Source: Archaeoglobus veneficus SNP6 (GTDB lineage Archaea > Halobacteriota > Archaeoglobi > Archaeoglobales > Archaeoglobaceae). From it: 64,000 nucleotides of DNA. Of the stretch, positions 16,318-24,851 are shown in pieces (within the stretch, counting starts at the first letter, position 1; the number at the start of each line of letters is the position of its first letter). The notes below the pieces were generated by a model. The model saw only the letters and a program-made list of their open reading frames with translations, did not search any database and was not told the DNA's origin. The position numbers and the translations under genes are program-made. The stretch covers positions 1,720,612-1,784,611 of the forward strand of contig NC_015320.1 in assembly GCF_000194625.1 (NCBI RefSeq). The letters run 5' to 3'.

Positions 16318-18978
16318 TTAACTAACCCCTGCAGTCTGGTTTAGCTTGGTAAGCACATCTCCAAGCCTTTCAATAGCTTCACCAAATCCACTCCAGTTAC
16401 CAGCCTTCGCTTCCTCCATCGCCAGATTGTAAAGATCTATCGATAACCTCGCAAGATCCTGCACGCTTTCATCCTCAATGACTTCGGGCTTGACCTCTTC
16501 CTCACCAAATACTGCTATCAGAGCTTCGTCAAGTGTTGGTCTCATCGCCAGCATATCTTTGTAAACAACTATAACGCCTCTGAGCTCTGGAATCTGGGCA
16601 TTTACAGCTCTCAGATAAATGGGCTCAATGTACAGTATGGAGTTCTCTATAGGGATAACAAGCAAGTTACCCCTGATAACCTTCGATCCAACCTGCCCCC
16701 AGAGAGTGAATAACTTTGAGATGTCGGGATCCTGATCGATCTTCGCCTCTATCTGCATAGGGCCATAAATCAGCTGACCTTTCGGAAATTCATACAGCCT
16801 TAATTCGCCGTATTCCTCATCACATCTTGCCGCCAACCAGGCAATGATGTTATCCCTTCCTTTCGGCGTGAACGGAAGCATTAACAGGAACTCTGGCTCG
16901 CTACTTTCGGGCAGAGTTAGTATAACGTAATAGGGTTCCATCTCTATTCTTTCATCCTCTAAAATCTCCTGCGGGATTACCCATACATCCTCACGGTTGT
17001 AGAACGTCTTGGCATCATCCATGTGGAAAGTTGCGTAAATATGTGCTTGAACTTCAAACAGGTCAACTGGATACCTTATGTGGGCTCTCTCTTCTTCACT
17101 CATTTTATCTGCTGAAATAAAAAGATCTGGAAACGCTTTCATCAAAACCTTAATAACGGGTTCTTCCTGAATAACGTAGAATTTGAGTGTTCCGTTGTAC
17201 GTGTCGACAAAAACCTTAACTGGATTTCGAACGTAGTTGAATGTCGGATATTTTGCGGAGTACGGGAACTTGTCGAGTGTTGTATACGAATCGATTATCC
17301 AGTACTGCTTTCCATCTATTACAGCTATATAGGGGTCTTTGTCGTACACGAGGAAGGGTGCTATCGTGGATACCCTGTCTATTATATTCCTGTGATACAT
17401 CAAACTGCTTTCCGTTGTGATATAATCGCTCAGTAGAAACTTGACGTCGCCAAATTTTATCGAGTACATAAGCTTTTTAAAGTACGAATCGAGCTTAACC
17501 CCACCAGAACCATTGTAAGTCGTTAGAATATTTCCCTCCCCCAAAGGATAGTCAAATTCCTTCTGCTTGGTTTTAACGATCACGTAATCTGTTGTCAGCT
17601 CGCCATAGTAGATTTCAGGGCGTTCAATAGCTATTTTTCCCTTTGGAGGTATGTCCTCAACTATCAGATCTGGCAGACCTTCCCTAGTTATAGAATTTAC
17701 CGGCGAGGCAACAACACCGTAACCGTGAGTAAATATCAGATGCTTGTTAAGCCATGTTTGTGCTCTCGGCGAAAGTAGATCGGTTGAAAGCTCCCTTGCA
17801 GTGATCATAAGCTGTGTGTACCTGCCATCAATGTAGTAACGATCCACATCAACATCGTTTATAAAGTAATAAGTCCTTATCTGCTGCATCTGCCTGTAAA
17901 CGCTGAGCAGGGGGCGGTGATCCCAGATTCTGATGTTATCAATGGTGCCACGATTTCTTTCAATTGTATCGACGCTGAGATTGTTCTCGGCAGAATAGTA
18001 CATTTTCTTAACGTCTAGGCCGTAGGCAAACCTCGTGAAGTCTATGCCGTACCGTATGTATTCTTCCTCCTTAACAAGCTCATTTGGTTCAACTTTAAGC
18101 TTCTGGACAGCAGCGGGCACTGCAACAATGGAGAGTACTATCACTACTGCCAGAACAATAAAGAGCGCAGATATAGCATCGATGTTTCTTCGGAATCCAA
18201 AATAAACACTTATTCCAGCAAAAAGAAGCGATAATGCTGCGATTAACCCCATTGCAGGAAGTCTTACGTGTACATCTGTATAGCCAGCACCCATAACCGC
18301 TCCATGTGGAGAAGTTAGCAGATCGAACCTCGCGAAGTAGAAGTATGCTGCTATGAGGATGAAAATGCCAGATAGAAGCAGAGAGATATGAACATACCCC
18401 GTTTGAGGGAATACATCCTTGAGCTCATCAAAACTTTTCACCCACCTGAATATGAAAGCGTAGTACGCTGCCGAGATTAAGATGGCAAGTATGAGCAGTG
18501 AGAGGGAAAAGGAAAGTACAGTCTGGATGAATGGAAGTTTGAAAACATAGAATGAGACATCGAGTCCAAAAATCGGATCTTTAAGGTTGAAGTCAACCGA
18601 GTTCGTGAAGTAAACGTACTGCAGCCACAAGCGAGAAAAGAGCAGGGCTACAAGTAGGGCCAGTGATAGATCCACCCAGAATGGCAATTTAAGGGGTTCG
18701 CCAAACTCATAGCTCGCTTTTTGAAGGGCAAAACGGTTGAGGCTGAGCAGGGCAAATGCAACAACAAAAAAGACTGCAAACAGAACAACTTTGTAATACA
18801 GCATGGCCATAAAGACGGAATCAAGATTGAGGGACTCAAACCATAGAAGTTCCGTGTAAAGATGTAAGGCGATGCTTAGAGAGACCAAAAGCGCAACGAT
18901 GATCAGAAATAGTACTATTTTCCTATCTACTGTCGCTTCGAATCGTTTTTTCATCTTTTTTGGTTTATCTTTTACCAT
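16318..18978 (-). CDS. UPF0182 family large membrane protein
   Basis: An 886-residue protein. The first third has about seven transmembrane helices; the rest is a large domain presumably outside the membrane, ending in an acidic tail and a last helix that includes ELIKLN-like LTKLNQTAG. The pattern and segments such as WDHRPLLSVYRQMQQIRTYY near 355 and THGYGVVASPVNS near 430 match UPF0182 (COG1615), whose function is unknown. A TATA box (ATATAAAC) about 25 bp before the ATG implies a leaderless mRNA. It stands alone, convergent with ABCE1. Confidence 0.88.
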   Translation of the reverse strand: MVKDKPKKMKKRFEATVDRKIVLFLIIVALLVSLSIALHLYTELLWFESLNLDSVFMAMLYYKVVLFAVFFVVAFALLSLNRFALQKASYEFGEPLKLPFWVDLSLALLVALLFSRLWLQYVYFTNSVDFNLKDPIFGLDVSFYVFKLPFIQTVLSFSLSLLILAILISAAYYAFIFRWVKSFDELKDVFPQTGYVHISLLLSGIFILIAAYFYFARFDLLTSPHGAVMGAGYTDVHVRLPAMGLIAALSLLFAGISVYFGFRRNIDAISALFIVLAVVIVLSIVAVPAAVQKLKVEPNELVKEEEYIRYGIDFTRFAYGLDVKKMYYSAENNLSVDTIERNRGTIDNIRIWDHRPLLSVYRQMQQIRTYYFINDVDVDRYYIDGRYTQLMITARELSTDLLSPRAQTWLNKHLIFTHGYGVVASPVNSITREGLPDLIVEDIPPKGKIAIERPEIYYGELTTDYVIVKTKQKEFDYPLGEGNILTTYNGSGGVKLDSYFKKLMYSIKFGDVKFLLSDYITTESSLMYHRNIIDRVSTIAPFLVYDKDPYIAVIDGKQYWIIDSYTTLDKFPYSAKYPTFNYVRNPVKVFVDTYNGTLKFYVIQEEPVIKVLMKAFPDLFISADKMSEEERAHIRYPVDLFEVQAHIYATFHMDDAKTFYNREDVWVIPQEILEDERIEMEPYYVILTLPESSEPEFLLMLPFTPKGRDNIIAWLAARCDEEYGELRLYEFPKGQLIYGPMQIEAKIDQDPDISKLFTLWGQVGSKVIRGNLLVIPIENSILYIEPIYLRAVNAQIPELRGVIVVYKDMLAMRPTLDEALIAVFGEEEVKPEVIEDESVQDLARLSIDLYNLAMEEAKAGNWSGFGEAIERLGDVLTKLNQTAGVS

Positions 18979-19152
18979 ATTTATTCTTTTCTGTGTGTTT
19001 ATATTTTATATTAGAATAATACAGTTACAGTATTCAAATACGTGTTCGCCCCTGCTCGAATATAGTAGTTTCGATTAAAGAGGGCAAAAGAGGCTTTTTG
19101 CTGCCATAATACTGTAGAACTACTCTAAGAACTCAATCGATCCAAAAAAACA

Positions 19153-20046
19153 CTACCGCGGATAACTCACCAGAATTCGCCCTTTACCAGACACAATATA
19201 TTTCTTAGTTTTCGCCGTAACGAATATCGAGCGCCCTTTCAATAACTCTACCACCATGCCACTGCTTGAAAGCTTCACTCCGCCATCGATACACGTTACT
19301 ATGCTGTATGCTTCATTTTCAACTTCAACATCCCTTCCAGATCTGACTTCGACACAGTCAACTGCAAAAAAGGGCGTATCGATAACTCGGCCATCCTTTT
19401 TTCTCTGCCTCAACGCTTCGATGTCGCAGGCCTCAAAATTCATCACTTTTAACGCCTTTTCCAGATGGAGTTCCCTACCTCTGCCAAAATCGTAAACCCT
19501 GTAGGTCAAATCCGAGCAAGTCGAAACCTCGAATACAAACCCGTAGCCGATGGCGTGTATCGTGCCAGATGGCACATAGAAGGCTTCCCCTTCTTCAGTC
19601 TGAACAACGTTCAGGCATTCGACTATTTCTTCGCTCTCCACTGCTTTTACGAACTCTTCCGGCGTTACACTGCGTTTAAAACCAATCATGAGTAAAGAGT
19701 CTGAAAGAGTGAACCAGGCTTCCTCCTTCCCTCCATCTTTCTCCCCAAGCTTTTTAGCATCCCTGTCGGATGGATGAACCTGAACGCTGAGCTGAGAAGC
19801 AGCATCTATGAACTTGACGAGGATAGGCCTATACTTACCAAAAATCTCCTTAACGCCAACAAGCTCGCTGAGAGCAACGACTTTTTCCCCAATCCCAACG
19901 AAAGATGGTCTTTTCGGGTGGGGTGAGAACTCCCACGACTCGCCTATTCTACCGTTCACTCCCTTAAACAGTGAAAGATTGTTGCCCGCCCAGGGCTTCT
20001 CCACAAGATTTTCCTCAACCTGCAGCAAAAAGTCCGGAATTTCCAT
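19153..20046 (-). CDS. manA: Mannose-6-phosphate isomerase, class I type
   Basis: A 297-residue cupin enzyme that interconverts fructose-6-phosphate and mannose-6-phosphate for glycan and compatible solute synthesis. Metal-site motifs are LSVQVHPSD near residue 90, KEEAWF near 108, and the His of PSGTIHAIGYGFVFEVS near 165. The length fits the short archaeal/Bacillus form. UPF0146 lies upstream on the same strand, 30 bp away; no pathway partner is adjacent. Confidence 0.9.
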   Translation of the reverse strand: MEIPDFLLQVEENLVEKPWAGNNLSLFKGVNGRIGESWEFSPHPKRPSFVGIGEKVVALSELVGVKEIFGKYRPILVKFIDAASQLSVQVHPSDRDAKKLGEKDGGKEEAWFTLSDSLLMIGFKRSVTPEEFVKAVESEEIVECLNVVQTEEGEAFYVPSGTIHAIGYGFVFEVSTCSDLTYRVYDFGRGRELHLEKALKVMNFEACDIEALRQRKKDGRVIDTPFFAVDCVEVRSGRDVEVENEAYSIVTCIDGGVKLSSSGMVVELLKGRSIFVTAKTKKYIVSGKGRILVSYPR

Positions 20047-20076
20047 GTATTATATTCGGATATAAACAAATATATT

Positions 20077-20487
20077 TCAATCGGCTTCCGTTACATTCTG
20101 ACGTAACAAAGCCACATAGAACCGCTCCCCCATGTAATTAACGAGTCTGAAAGGCGAAGCTGCAAACTCATTACCAAAGGGCCTGATTAGGCAATCTGAG
20201 TTTGAAAGCTTTGATAGAGCAAGAATGTATCTCCATAACTCGGGAGGTGGCCGAATCGCATATACAAGCTCCACCTGCCTGCACAGCTCCAGCAGAAGGT
20301 CTGAAGGATTCATAACATCATCGACGATGAACCTCACGCCAGGCGGAGCCTTAACGTGTCTCACGTCAACGGCAGCTACGAGCTTGTCGCCTATCAGCTT
20401 CGCGATTTCCCAGTAGTTTCCCACACATACCTCCACGGCTGTGCTGTAGTTCCGGGATATGTAGTCCGCTATTGCCTCTGGCCGCAC
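20077..20487 (-). CDS. UPF0146 family protein
   Basis: A 136-residue archaeal protein resembling a trimmed SAM-methyltransferase fold: VEVCVGNYWEIAKLI takes the motif I position, followed by VAAVDVRHV and VRFIVDDVMNP. The glycine-rich loop is degenerate, so methyl transfer is not assured. The start is a GTG at 20487. It is divergent from the GNAT gene, and its ATG-less start leaves only about 30 bp between the two genes. Confidence 0.8.
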   Translation of the reverse strand: MRPEAIADYISRNYSTAVEVCVGNYWEIAKLIGDKLVAAVDVRHVKAPPGVRFIVDDVMNPSDLLLELCRQVELVYAIRPPPELWRYILALSKLSNSDCLIRPFGNEFAASPFRLVNYMGERFYVALLRQNVTEAD

Positions 20488-20520
20488 AGTTTATATTTTC
20501 ACAGCACCCAGCATAAAAAC

Positions 20521-20967
20521 GTGATCTCAGTAGTGGTGAGAGAGTACTGTGCTTCGGACTACACAGATGTGCTCGAGATAGATAACGAAGCATTCTCTCC
20601 GAAAAACCCGGCGTACGATCTATACATCTACCTGACGTACGGCAGCGACATGCTTGTAGCAGACATTGGAGGGAAAATAGTTGGCTACGTAGCACTTATG
20701 GAGGTCGGGCTCGAGGCCAAGATAATGTCCATAGCAGTCAAAAAGGCGTTTAGAAATATGGGTATAGGTGGAAAGCTACTCGATGAGGCAATAAAGAAGT
20801 GCAAAGAGAGGGGAAAAATAAGGCTGTTCCTTGAAGTTAGAGTGTCTAATTACGTTGCCCAGCATCTGTATAAAAAAAAGGGGTTTGAAATCGTTGATAT
20901 CATTCCAAACTACTACAACGACGGGGAAGACGCCTATGTAATGGCCCTCAACCTTGCGGGGCAATGA
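20521..20967 (+). CDS. GNAT-family N-acetyltransferase, RimI-like
   Basis: A 148-residue acetyltransferase. The acetyl-CoA motif is IAVKKAFRNMGIGGKLLDEA near residues 72-90, and the C-terminal VSNYVAQHLYKKKGFEIVDI is typical of RimI-type N-terminal protein acetylases. I reject the longer reading from 20356, which crosses the UPF0146 gene. The GTG at 20521 lies 27 bp after a TTTATATTTT box, fitting a leaderless mRNA. Protein N-terminal alanine or serine acetylation is likely but not certain. The 3' end overlaps the convergent UPF0058 gene by 20 bp. Confidence 0.87.
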   Translation: MISVVVREYCASDYTDVLEIDNEAFSPKNPAYDLYIYLTYGSDMLVADIGGKIVGYVALMEVGLEAKIMSIAVKKAFRNMGIGGKLLDEAIKKCKERGKIRLFLEVRVSNYVAQHLYKKKGFEIVDIIPNYYNDGEDAYVMALNLAGQ

Positions 20968-21220
20968 TCTCAAGCAGTTCCCGTATCTTAGGGTTTCGGA
21001 GAACCTCTTCAGGCGGTGTTTCTTTAAAGATATCAGATATACCTTTGCACAGCGTCAGAATCGCTTTTTTATGCTCTGCTTTGCTCTTATGGATGTGTAC
21101 AGGCTGTACACCAAGCTCTTCATAGAGTCTAAAGTGGCCGTTTGCAATTCCGGCCTCCTCAAAAAACCTCTTCATGTGGAACAACGTCAAATGCAGAAGT
21201 ACAAGCTCCTCCTTGTGCAT
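20948..21220 (-). CDS. UPF0058 family protein
   Basis: A 90-residue archaeal protein starting MHKEELVLLHLTLFHMKR, with PVHIHKSKAEHKKAILTL in the middle; both match the UPF0058 pattern. The function is unknown; the several His residues suggest metal or nucleic-acid contact. The start is the ATG at 21220 by family length, as the extension to 21319 is not conserved-looking. Its stop region overlaps the GNAT gene on the other strand. Confidence 0.85.
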   Translation of the reverse strand: MHKEELVLLHLTLFHMKRFFEEAGIANGHFRLYEELGVQPVHIHKSKAEHKKAILTLCKGISDIFKETPPEEVLRNPKIRELLEIIAPQG

Positions 21221-21367
21221 GTTGACCACCCAACTGTTCACTTGGCTAAGTCCGTCATAATCAAAGGAGTAGAAATAATTTTCCTTAAAACCTATACAAG
21301 TACATACAGTGACATACATATTGAAGGGAGAAAAGTTAAAGTATTCCTGAACCCCCTATACATCCTA

Positions 21368-22138
21368 ATGAAGCTGCTGCTCAGTCGAAAGGACACCATG
21401 CGCCTTCTGATTCTTTCGGAGCTCGTTTTGAATAAGCAGAGCAGTCAGAGAGATATAGCGCGAAAGTTCGGTCTTACACCTCAGGCTATATCCGAGCACT
21501 TCAAGGATTTGATTGCGGAAGGTTTTGTTTCTGTCGTACATAAAGGATACTATGAGGTCACAGAGAAGGGTGTGGACTGGCTTACTAAAAATCTTCTTGA
21601 CCTGTATCTGTTTAGCGAAGAACTCGTAAAAAAGCTATTCTCCCGTTCCATCGTTGCTCTATCAGTCGGAGACATAAAAGAGGGCGATGAAGTACTGTAC
21701 TGGTTTCAGGACGGATACATCTACGCAAAGCCCGAGAAAGGGGGCAACGGTGTTGCACTCATGTCAGCATCAGATGGAGAGGATATACTTATCAAGGCTA
21801 CGAGCGGTTTCGAGCCTCCGAAGAAAGGCGAGATAATTGTCGTGAAGGTTCCGGACGTGGGTGAGGGGGGAAGCAGGAAGGTTGAAATCGAGGCTTTCAG
21901 ACAGCTAATAAAGAGTAGACCAAGGAGCATAGTCGTTGCTATAGGGGTCGAGGCGCTTGTTACATGCAGAAAAGCTGGTGTGGAGCCTATTTTCTTTGGA
22001 GCAAAAGACGTGTGTGTCGAAGCAGCCCATCAGGGCAGCGGTGTCATAGTTGCGTGCACGGAGAGCATGCTGAACGATCTGCTGAGGAAGCTGATAGACG
22101 AAGAGCTCAGCTTTGAAGTAAAGGAGTTCACATGCTGA
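21368..22138 (+). CDS. Winged-helix transcription regulator with C-terminal sensor-like domain
   Basis: A 256-residue protein. Residues 1-75 form a winged helix: LLILSELVLNKQSSQRDIARKFG, then LTPQAISEHFKDL as the recognition helix and a wing ending GYYEVTEKGVDW. The remaining 180 residues form an uncharacterised archaeal domain with VVAIGVEALVTCRKAG and PIFFGAKDVCVEAAHQG, which could bind a ligand. The start at 21368 sits about 28 bp after GTTAAAGTA, a leaderless arrangement. No target can be read from the neighbours. Confidence 0.82.
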   Translation: MKLLLSRKDTMRLLILSELVLNKQSSQRDIARKFGLTPQAISEHFKDLIAEGFVSVVHKGYYEVTEKGVDWLTKNLLDLYLFSEELVKKLFSRSIVALSVGDIKEGDEVLYWFQDGYIYAKPEKGGNGVALMSASDGEDILIKATSGFEPPKKGEIIVVKVPDVGEGGSRKVEIEAFRQLIKSRPRSIVVAIGVEALVTCRKAGVEPIFFGAKDVCVEAAHQGSGVIVACTESMLNDLLRKLIDEELSFEVKEFTC

Positions 22139-22235
22139 GTTCATAGTCTCGAACAATTTGTCCCAATGAGACGGAGTATCAACCAATAACATAGGTAACA
22201 TATCATGGTTTAAGATATCGCTCCACTATCCAAAA

Positions 22236-22245
22236 AGTTAAATCC
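22236..22245 (+). promoter_or_regulatory. Probable TATA element before a 21-codon leader ORF
   Basis: AGTTAAATCC centred 27 bp before the ATG at 22267. That spacing would put the transcription start at the ATG of the short ORF rather than at the following gene. Confidence 0.45.
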
Positions 22246-22266
22246 TCGGGCTACTACCTTCCATTT

Positions 22267-22332
22267 ATGAAACAGACTTGTAATGGTGGAATTAGGGAAG
22301 TTGGAGTCATGAGAGTGGGAGGTGTTATGTAA
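22267..22332 (+). CDS. Possible 21-residue leader peptide
   Basis: An ATG 27 bp after a TATA-like box opens a 21-codon frame (KQTCNGGIREVGVMRVGGVM after Met) whose TAA overlaps the next gene's ATG as TAATG. The ribosome site GGGAGGTG of the next gene lies inside it. If transcription starts as predicted, ribosomes must read this frame first and could reinitiate. It may equally be a chance frame; conservation in relatives would decide. Confidence 0.35.
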   Translation: MKQTCNGGIREVGVMRVGGVM

Positions 22333-22739
22333 TGCAAGACACACTGCAGGCTATAATCCCAGACATCGAAGAGAGAACTAAAGAAAAATGGGAATATACA
22401 TACGAGTTGCAACCTCCACTCAAGCCGAAATTCAAAGTTATCTGTCTAACGTGCTTTCTCAATGAACTTCTCTGGGGAAAAAGTCTTGGAGAACTACTTA
22501 GCAAAATTGATGAATTTGAAATGTACTGGAAATCTGCCACCGCTTTTGACAGGGAATATAGCAATCCCAAAGCACATAGATGGAGGATATACATGCATTA
22601 TAAATGCATGAGATGTTTCGACACTCGAACGTTCGGTGTTCCTGTTTCCAAAGACTATTGGGATTGGCTTAGGCATGAAATTTACGAGAAGACGGGTAAA
22701 TACAATGTCGTAGTAGAAGCTGCAGAGGTGTATGAGTGA
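22332..22739 (+). CDS. Unknown protein with two CxxC pairs
   Basis: A 135-residue soluble protein I do not recognise. It has CLTC near residue 38 and CMRC near 96, spaced as a possible zinc site, in an otherwise charged, aromatic-rich sequence (MYWKSATAF, YWDWLRHEIYEK). The start is well supported by GGGAGGTG seven bases upstream. Base composition is slightly more A/T-rich than its neighbours. It lies alone between the winged-helix regulator and the AAA ATPase. Confidence 0.6.
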   Translation: MQDTLQAIIPDIEERTKEKWEYTYELQPPLKPKFKVICLTCFLNELLWGKSLGELLSKIDEFEMYWKSATAFDREYSNPKAHRWRIYMHYKCMRCFDTRTFGVPVSKDYWDWLRHEIYEKTGKYNVVVEAAEVYE

Positions 22740-22843
22740 ACCTTGGTAGTGGAACTACACTTAATTCCTAAAATCGCCCCACTTGCAGGAACAAAAAATT
22801 TAAAAAACGCAAATCTGATTGTTCTGGATTGCAGGTGGAAAGC

Positions 22844-24076
22844 ATGCTAAAGCTGGTCGAGTTAATCCTGACCGCAGAAATCTACAACAGATTCAGTGAG
22901 CTGACAGAGGACGACATACCCAAAGAAATCAGGAAGATATTCTACGGTAGAAACGGCATATCGAGGCCTCTCGTTGTGAAGCTCGACGCTGCAAAGCGGA
23001 TTGGAAACGTCGATGAAGTCCTCAAGTTGCCGTTCATAGACCTGAACACATTCACAAAGCAGTTCGTCGTAACGTCATTCGATGCTGCCGTAAAGTGGTT
23101 CGCCTCAAAGGCTGAAGCTGTGGAGCATATAAGAAACAATCCAGTTCTTGCCTACTTCTACCAGAATTACGACTCCCTCAACGTCTCGTACGAAGAGGCA
23201 AAGAAAAGGAATGAACCCAAGCACAGCGATAGGGAGTGGCTCAGAAGCGTAATAGCAGAACTCGAAAAGAGTCCTGACACCGCAGAGATGCTTGGCCTCG
23301 TTCGCATTTACTCGCCGGAAGACATAAAGGTCGATTTCAGCGACGTGGCCCTTGATTCCGAGCAGATAGAAGAAATCAGGAAAATAGAAGTGGCGATGGA
23401 AGAAAGGAGCTACCTGAAGCGTATAGGCCTAACGGACATCGGCAAGCTCCTGTTCATAGGCCCACCCGGAACGGGCAAGACGACGACTGCAAGAGCCCTC
23501 AGCAGGAAGCTCTGCGTACCGCTCGTCGAGGTAAAGCTTTCGATGATAACGAGCCAGTACCTCGGCGAGACTTCGAAGAACATAGAGAAGGTTTTCGAGA
23601 TCGCAAAGAAACTCAACCCCTGCATTCTATTCATCGACGAATTCGATTACGTTGCTAAAACGAGAACGAGCGACGAGCACGCAGCGGTAAAGAGAGCGGT
23701 AAACACCCTCCTGAAGTCTATCGACGAGATAAACCTTATAGAAGACGGAGTGATACTCATTGCAGCAACAAACCACCCAAGCCTGCTCGATCCGGCAGTA
23801 TGGCGAAGATTCGACAAAATTGTTGAATTTCCAGAACCTCCGGAAAGTGTGAGAAAGAAAATCTTCGAACTTGCACTTTCGAAGGTTGAAGGCAGCTACG
23901 ACATAGACGAGCTCGTCAAGCTAACGGATGGCTTCACCGGAGCAGAAATAAAGCTCGTTGTGAGAGAAGCAGTGCTTAAAGCATTACTGAGAGGAGAGAA
24001 GAAGATAACCCAGCAGGATTTGCTTGAAGCGGTGGAAGAAGTCAAGGGAAGGCTCTGCCTGAAGACATCCTACTGA
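22844..24076 (+). CDS. AAA family ATPase
   Basis: A 410-residue protein. The first 180 residues are an unrecognised helical domain; then comes a classic AAA module with GPPGTGKTT near residue 206, Walker B CILFIDEFDYVAK near 260, the sensor in ILIAATNHPSLLD and the arginine finger in WRRFDKIVEFPEPP near 322. It resembles Cdc48/FtsH-type remodellers but has a single ATPase domain and no protease. The ATG at 22844 has AGGTGG upstream. The next gene begins one base after its stop, so it belongs to the methanofuran-gene operon. Confidence 0.88.
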   Translation: MLKLVELILTAEIYNRFSELTEDDIPKEIRKIFYGRNGISRPLVVKLDAAKRIGNVDEVLKLPFIDLNTFTKQFVVTSFDAAVKWFASKAEAVEHIRNNPVLAYFYQNYDSLNVSYEEAKKRNEPKHSDREWLRSVIAELEKSPDTAEMLGLVRIYSPEDIKVDFSDVALDSEQIEEIRKIEVAMEERSYLKRIGLTDIGKLLFIGPPGTGKTTTARALSRKLCVPLVEVKLSMITSQYLGETSKNIEKVFEIAKKLNPCILFIDEFDYVAKTRTSDEHAAVKRAVNTLLKSIDEINLIEDGVILIAATNHPSLLDPAVWRRFDKIVEFPEPPESVRKKIFELALSKVEGSYDIDELVKLTDGFTGAEIKLVVREAVLKALLRGEKKITQQDLLEAVEEVKGRLCLKTSY

Positions 24077-24077
24077 A

Positions 24078-24851
24078 ATGAGGGTCGTACTGCTCGGCAC
24101 AGGTGATTCCCCAGGCACGCCGGTCATAGGCTGCCACTGCAAAACGTGCGAGAACGCGAGAAAGCATGGCTGGGAGAGAAAACGCTTTTCAGTAATGATT
24201 CAGAACAAGGGCAAGACTCTCCTAATAGATACCTCACCCGACATGCGGGCCCAGCTTCTGCGCGCAGACGTTGAGAGGGTCGATGCCGTAATCTGGACGC
24301 ACTGCCATTACGACCACTTCTCTGGCTTTGGCGATTTTTACAGAGTTCAGAGCAACGTTGTCGTTTACTCATCGCCCGAGGTTCACGAGGACATAGGCAA
24401 GTACATGGAGTTCATTAAGTACAAACCGGTTGAAGTTGAAAGCTACGAACCTCTTGACCTCTTTGGCATGAAGGTCACGCTCATTGATGTCAACCATCCA
24501 CCGCTGCGAAGAAGCCACGGCGTCGTAGTTGAATGCGATGGCTACAAGGTTGCCATCAGTGGAGACACAAACAGAGAAGTGCCCTCAAAAAGCCTCGCGG
24601 AGATGTACAATGCAGATCTGTTTATAGTGGAGGCTCTCGCTCCTGAAGGCTACCGCTTCAGAAAGCACATGAATGCAGTGGAAGCGCTATCGCTTGCGAA
24701 GAACATAGGGGCGAAAAGAACCGTGCTGACACACCTCGGACACTTCTTTCCTCCCCACAGCCAGGCAGTGAAGAAATATCCCGTCGGCTACGATTTTCAG
24801 ACGTTCACTTTCGGCGAAGAGGAGAGGCTCGATGAGTTCTTTGGGCCTTGA
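24078..24851 (+). CDS. Metallo-beta-lactamase fold hydrolase, PhnP-like
   Basis: A 257-residue hydrolase. It begins VVLLGTGDSPGTPVIGCHCKTC, which matches the PhnP pattern of a leading GTG loop plus a Cys cluster, and carries the dinuclear metal motif THCHYDHFSG near residue 75, SGDTN near 155 and LTHLGH near 215. PhnP proteins hydrolyse cyclic phosphodiesters of ribose; the substrate here is unknown. It overlaps mfnF by 20 bp, so it is co-translated with methanofuran synthesis. A structural zinc at the N-terminal Cys residues is likely. Confidence 0.85.
   Translation: MRVVLLGTGDSPGTPVIGCHCKTCENARKHGWERKRFSVMIQNKGKTLLIDTSPDMRAQLLRADVERVDAVIWTHCHYDHFSGFGDFYRVQSNVVVYSSPEVHEDIGKYMEFIKYKPVEVESYEPLDLFGMKVTLIDVNHPPLRRSHGVVVECDGYKVAISGDTNREVPSKSLAEMYNADLFIVEALAPEGYRFRKHMNAVEALSLAKNIGAKRTVLTHLGHFFPPHSQAVKKYPVGYDFQTFTFGEEERLDEFFGP

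Noticed and set aside
18979-19152. 174-bp gap between manA and the UPF0182 gene, checked for an RNA gene
   Set aside because: No cloverleaf or clear C/D boxes; only a T-rich promoter region for UPF0182 and unstructured sequence.
20356-20520. N-terminal extension of the GNAT gene
   Set aside because: It runs through the UPF0146 gene on the other strand and does not look like any acetyltransferase; a TATA box selects the GTG at 20521.
22139-22266. Riboswitch between the winged-helix regulator and the leader ORF
   Set aside because: No conserved stem pattern recognised, and the predicted transcription start lies at its right end, so it would not be in the mRNA.
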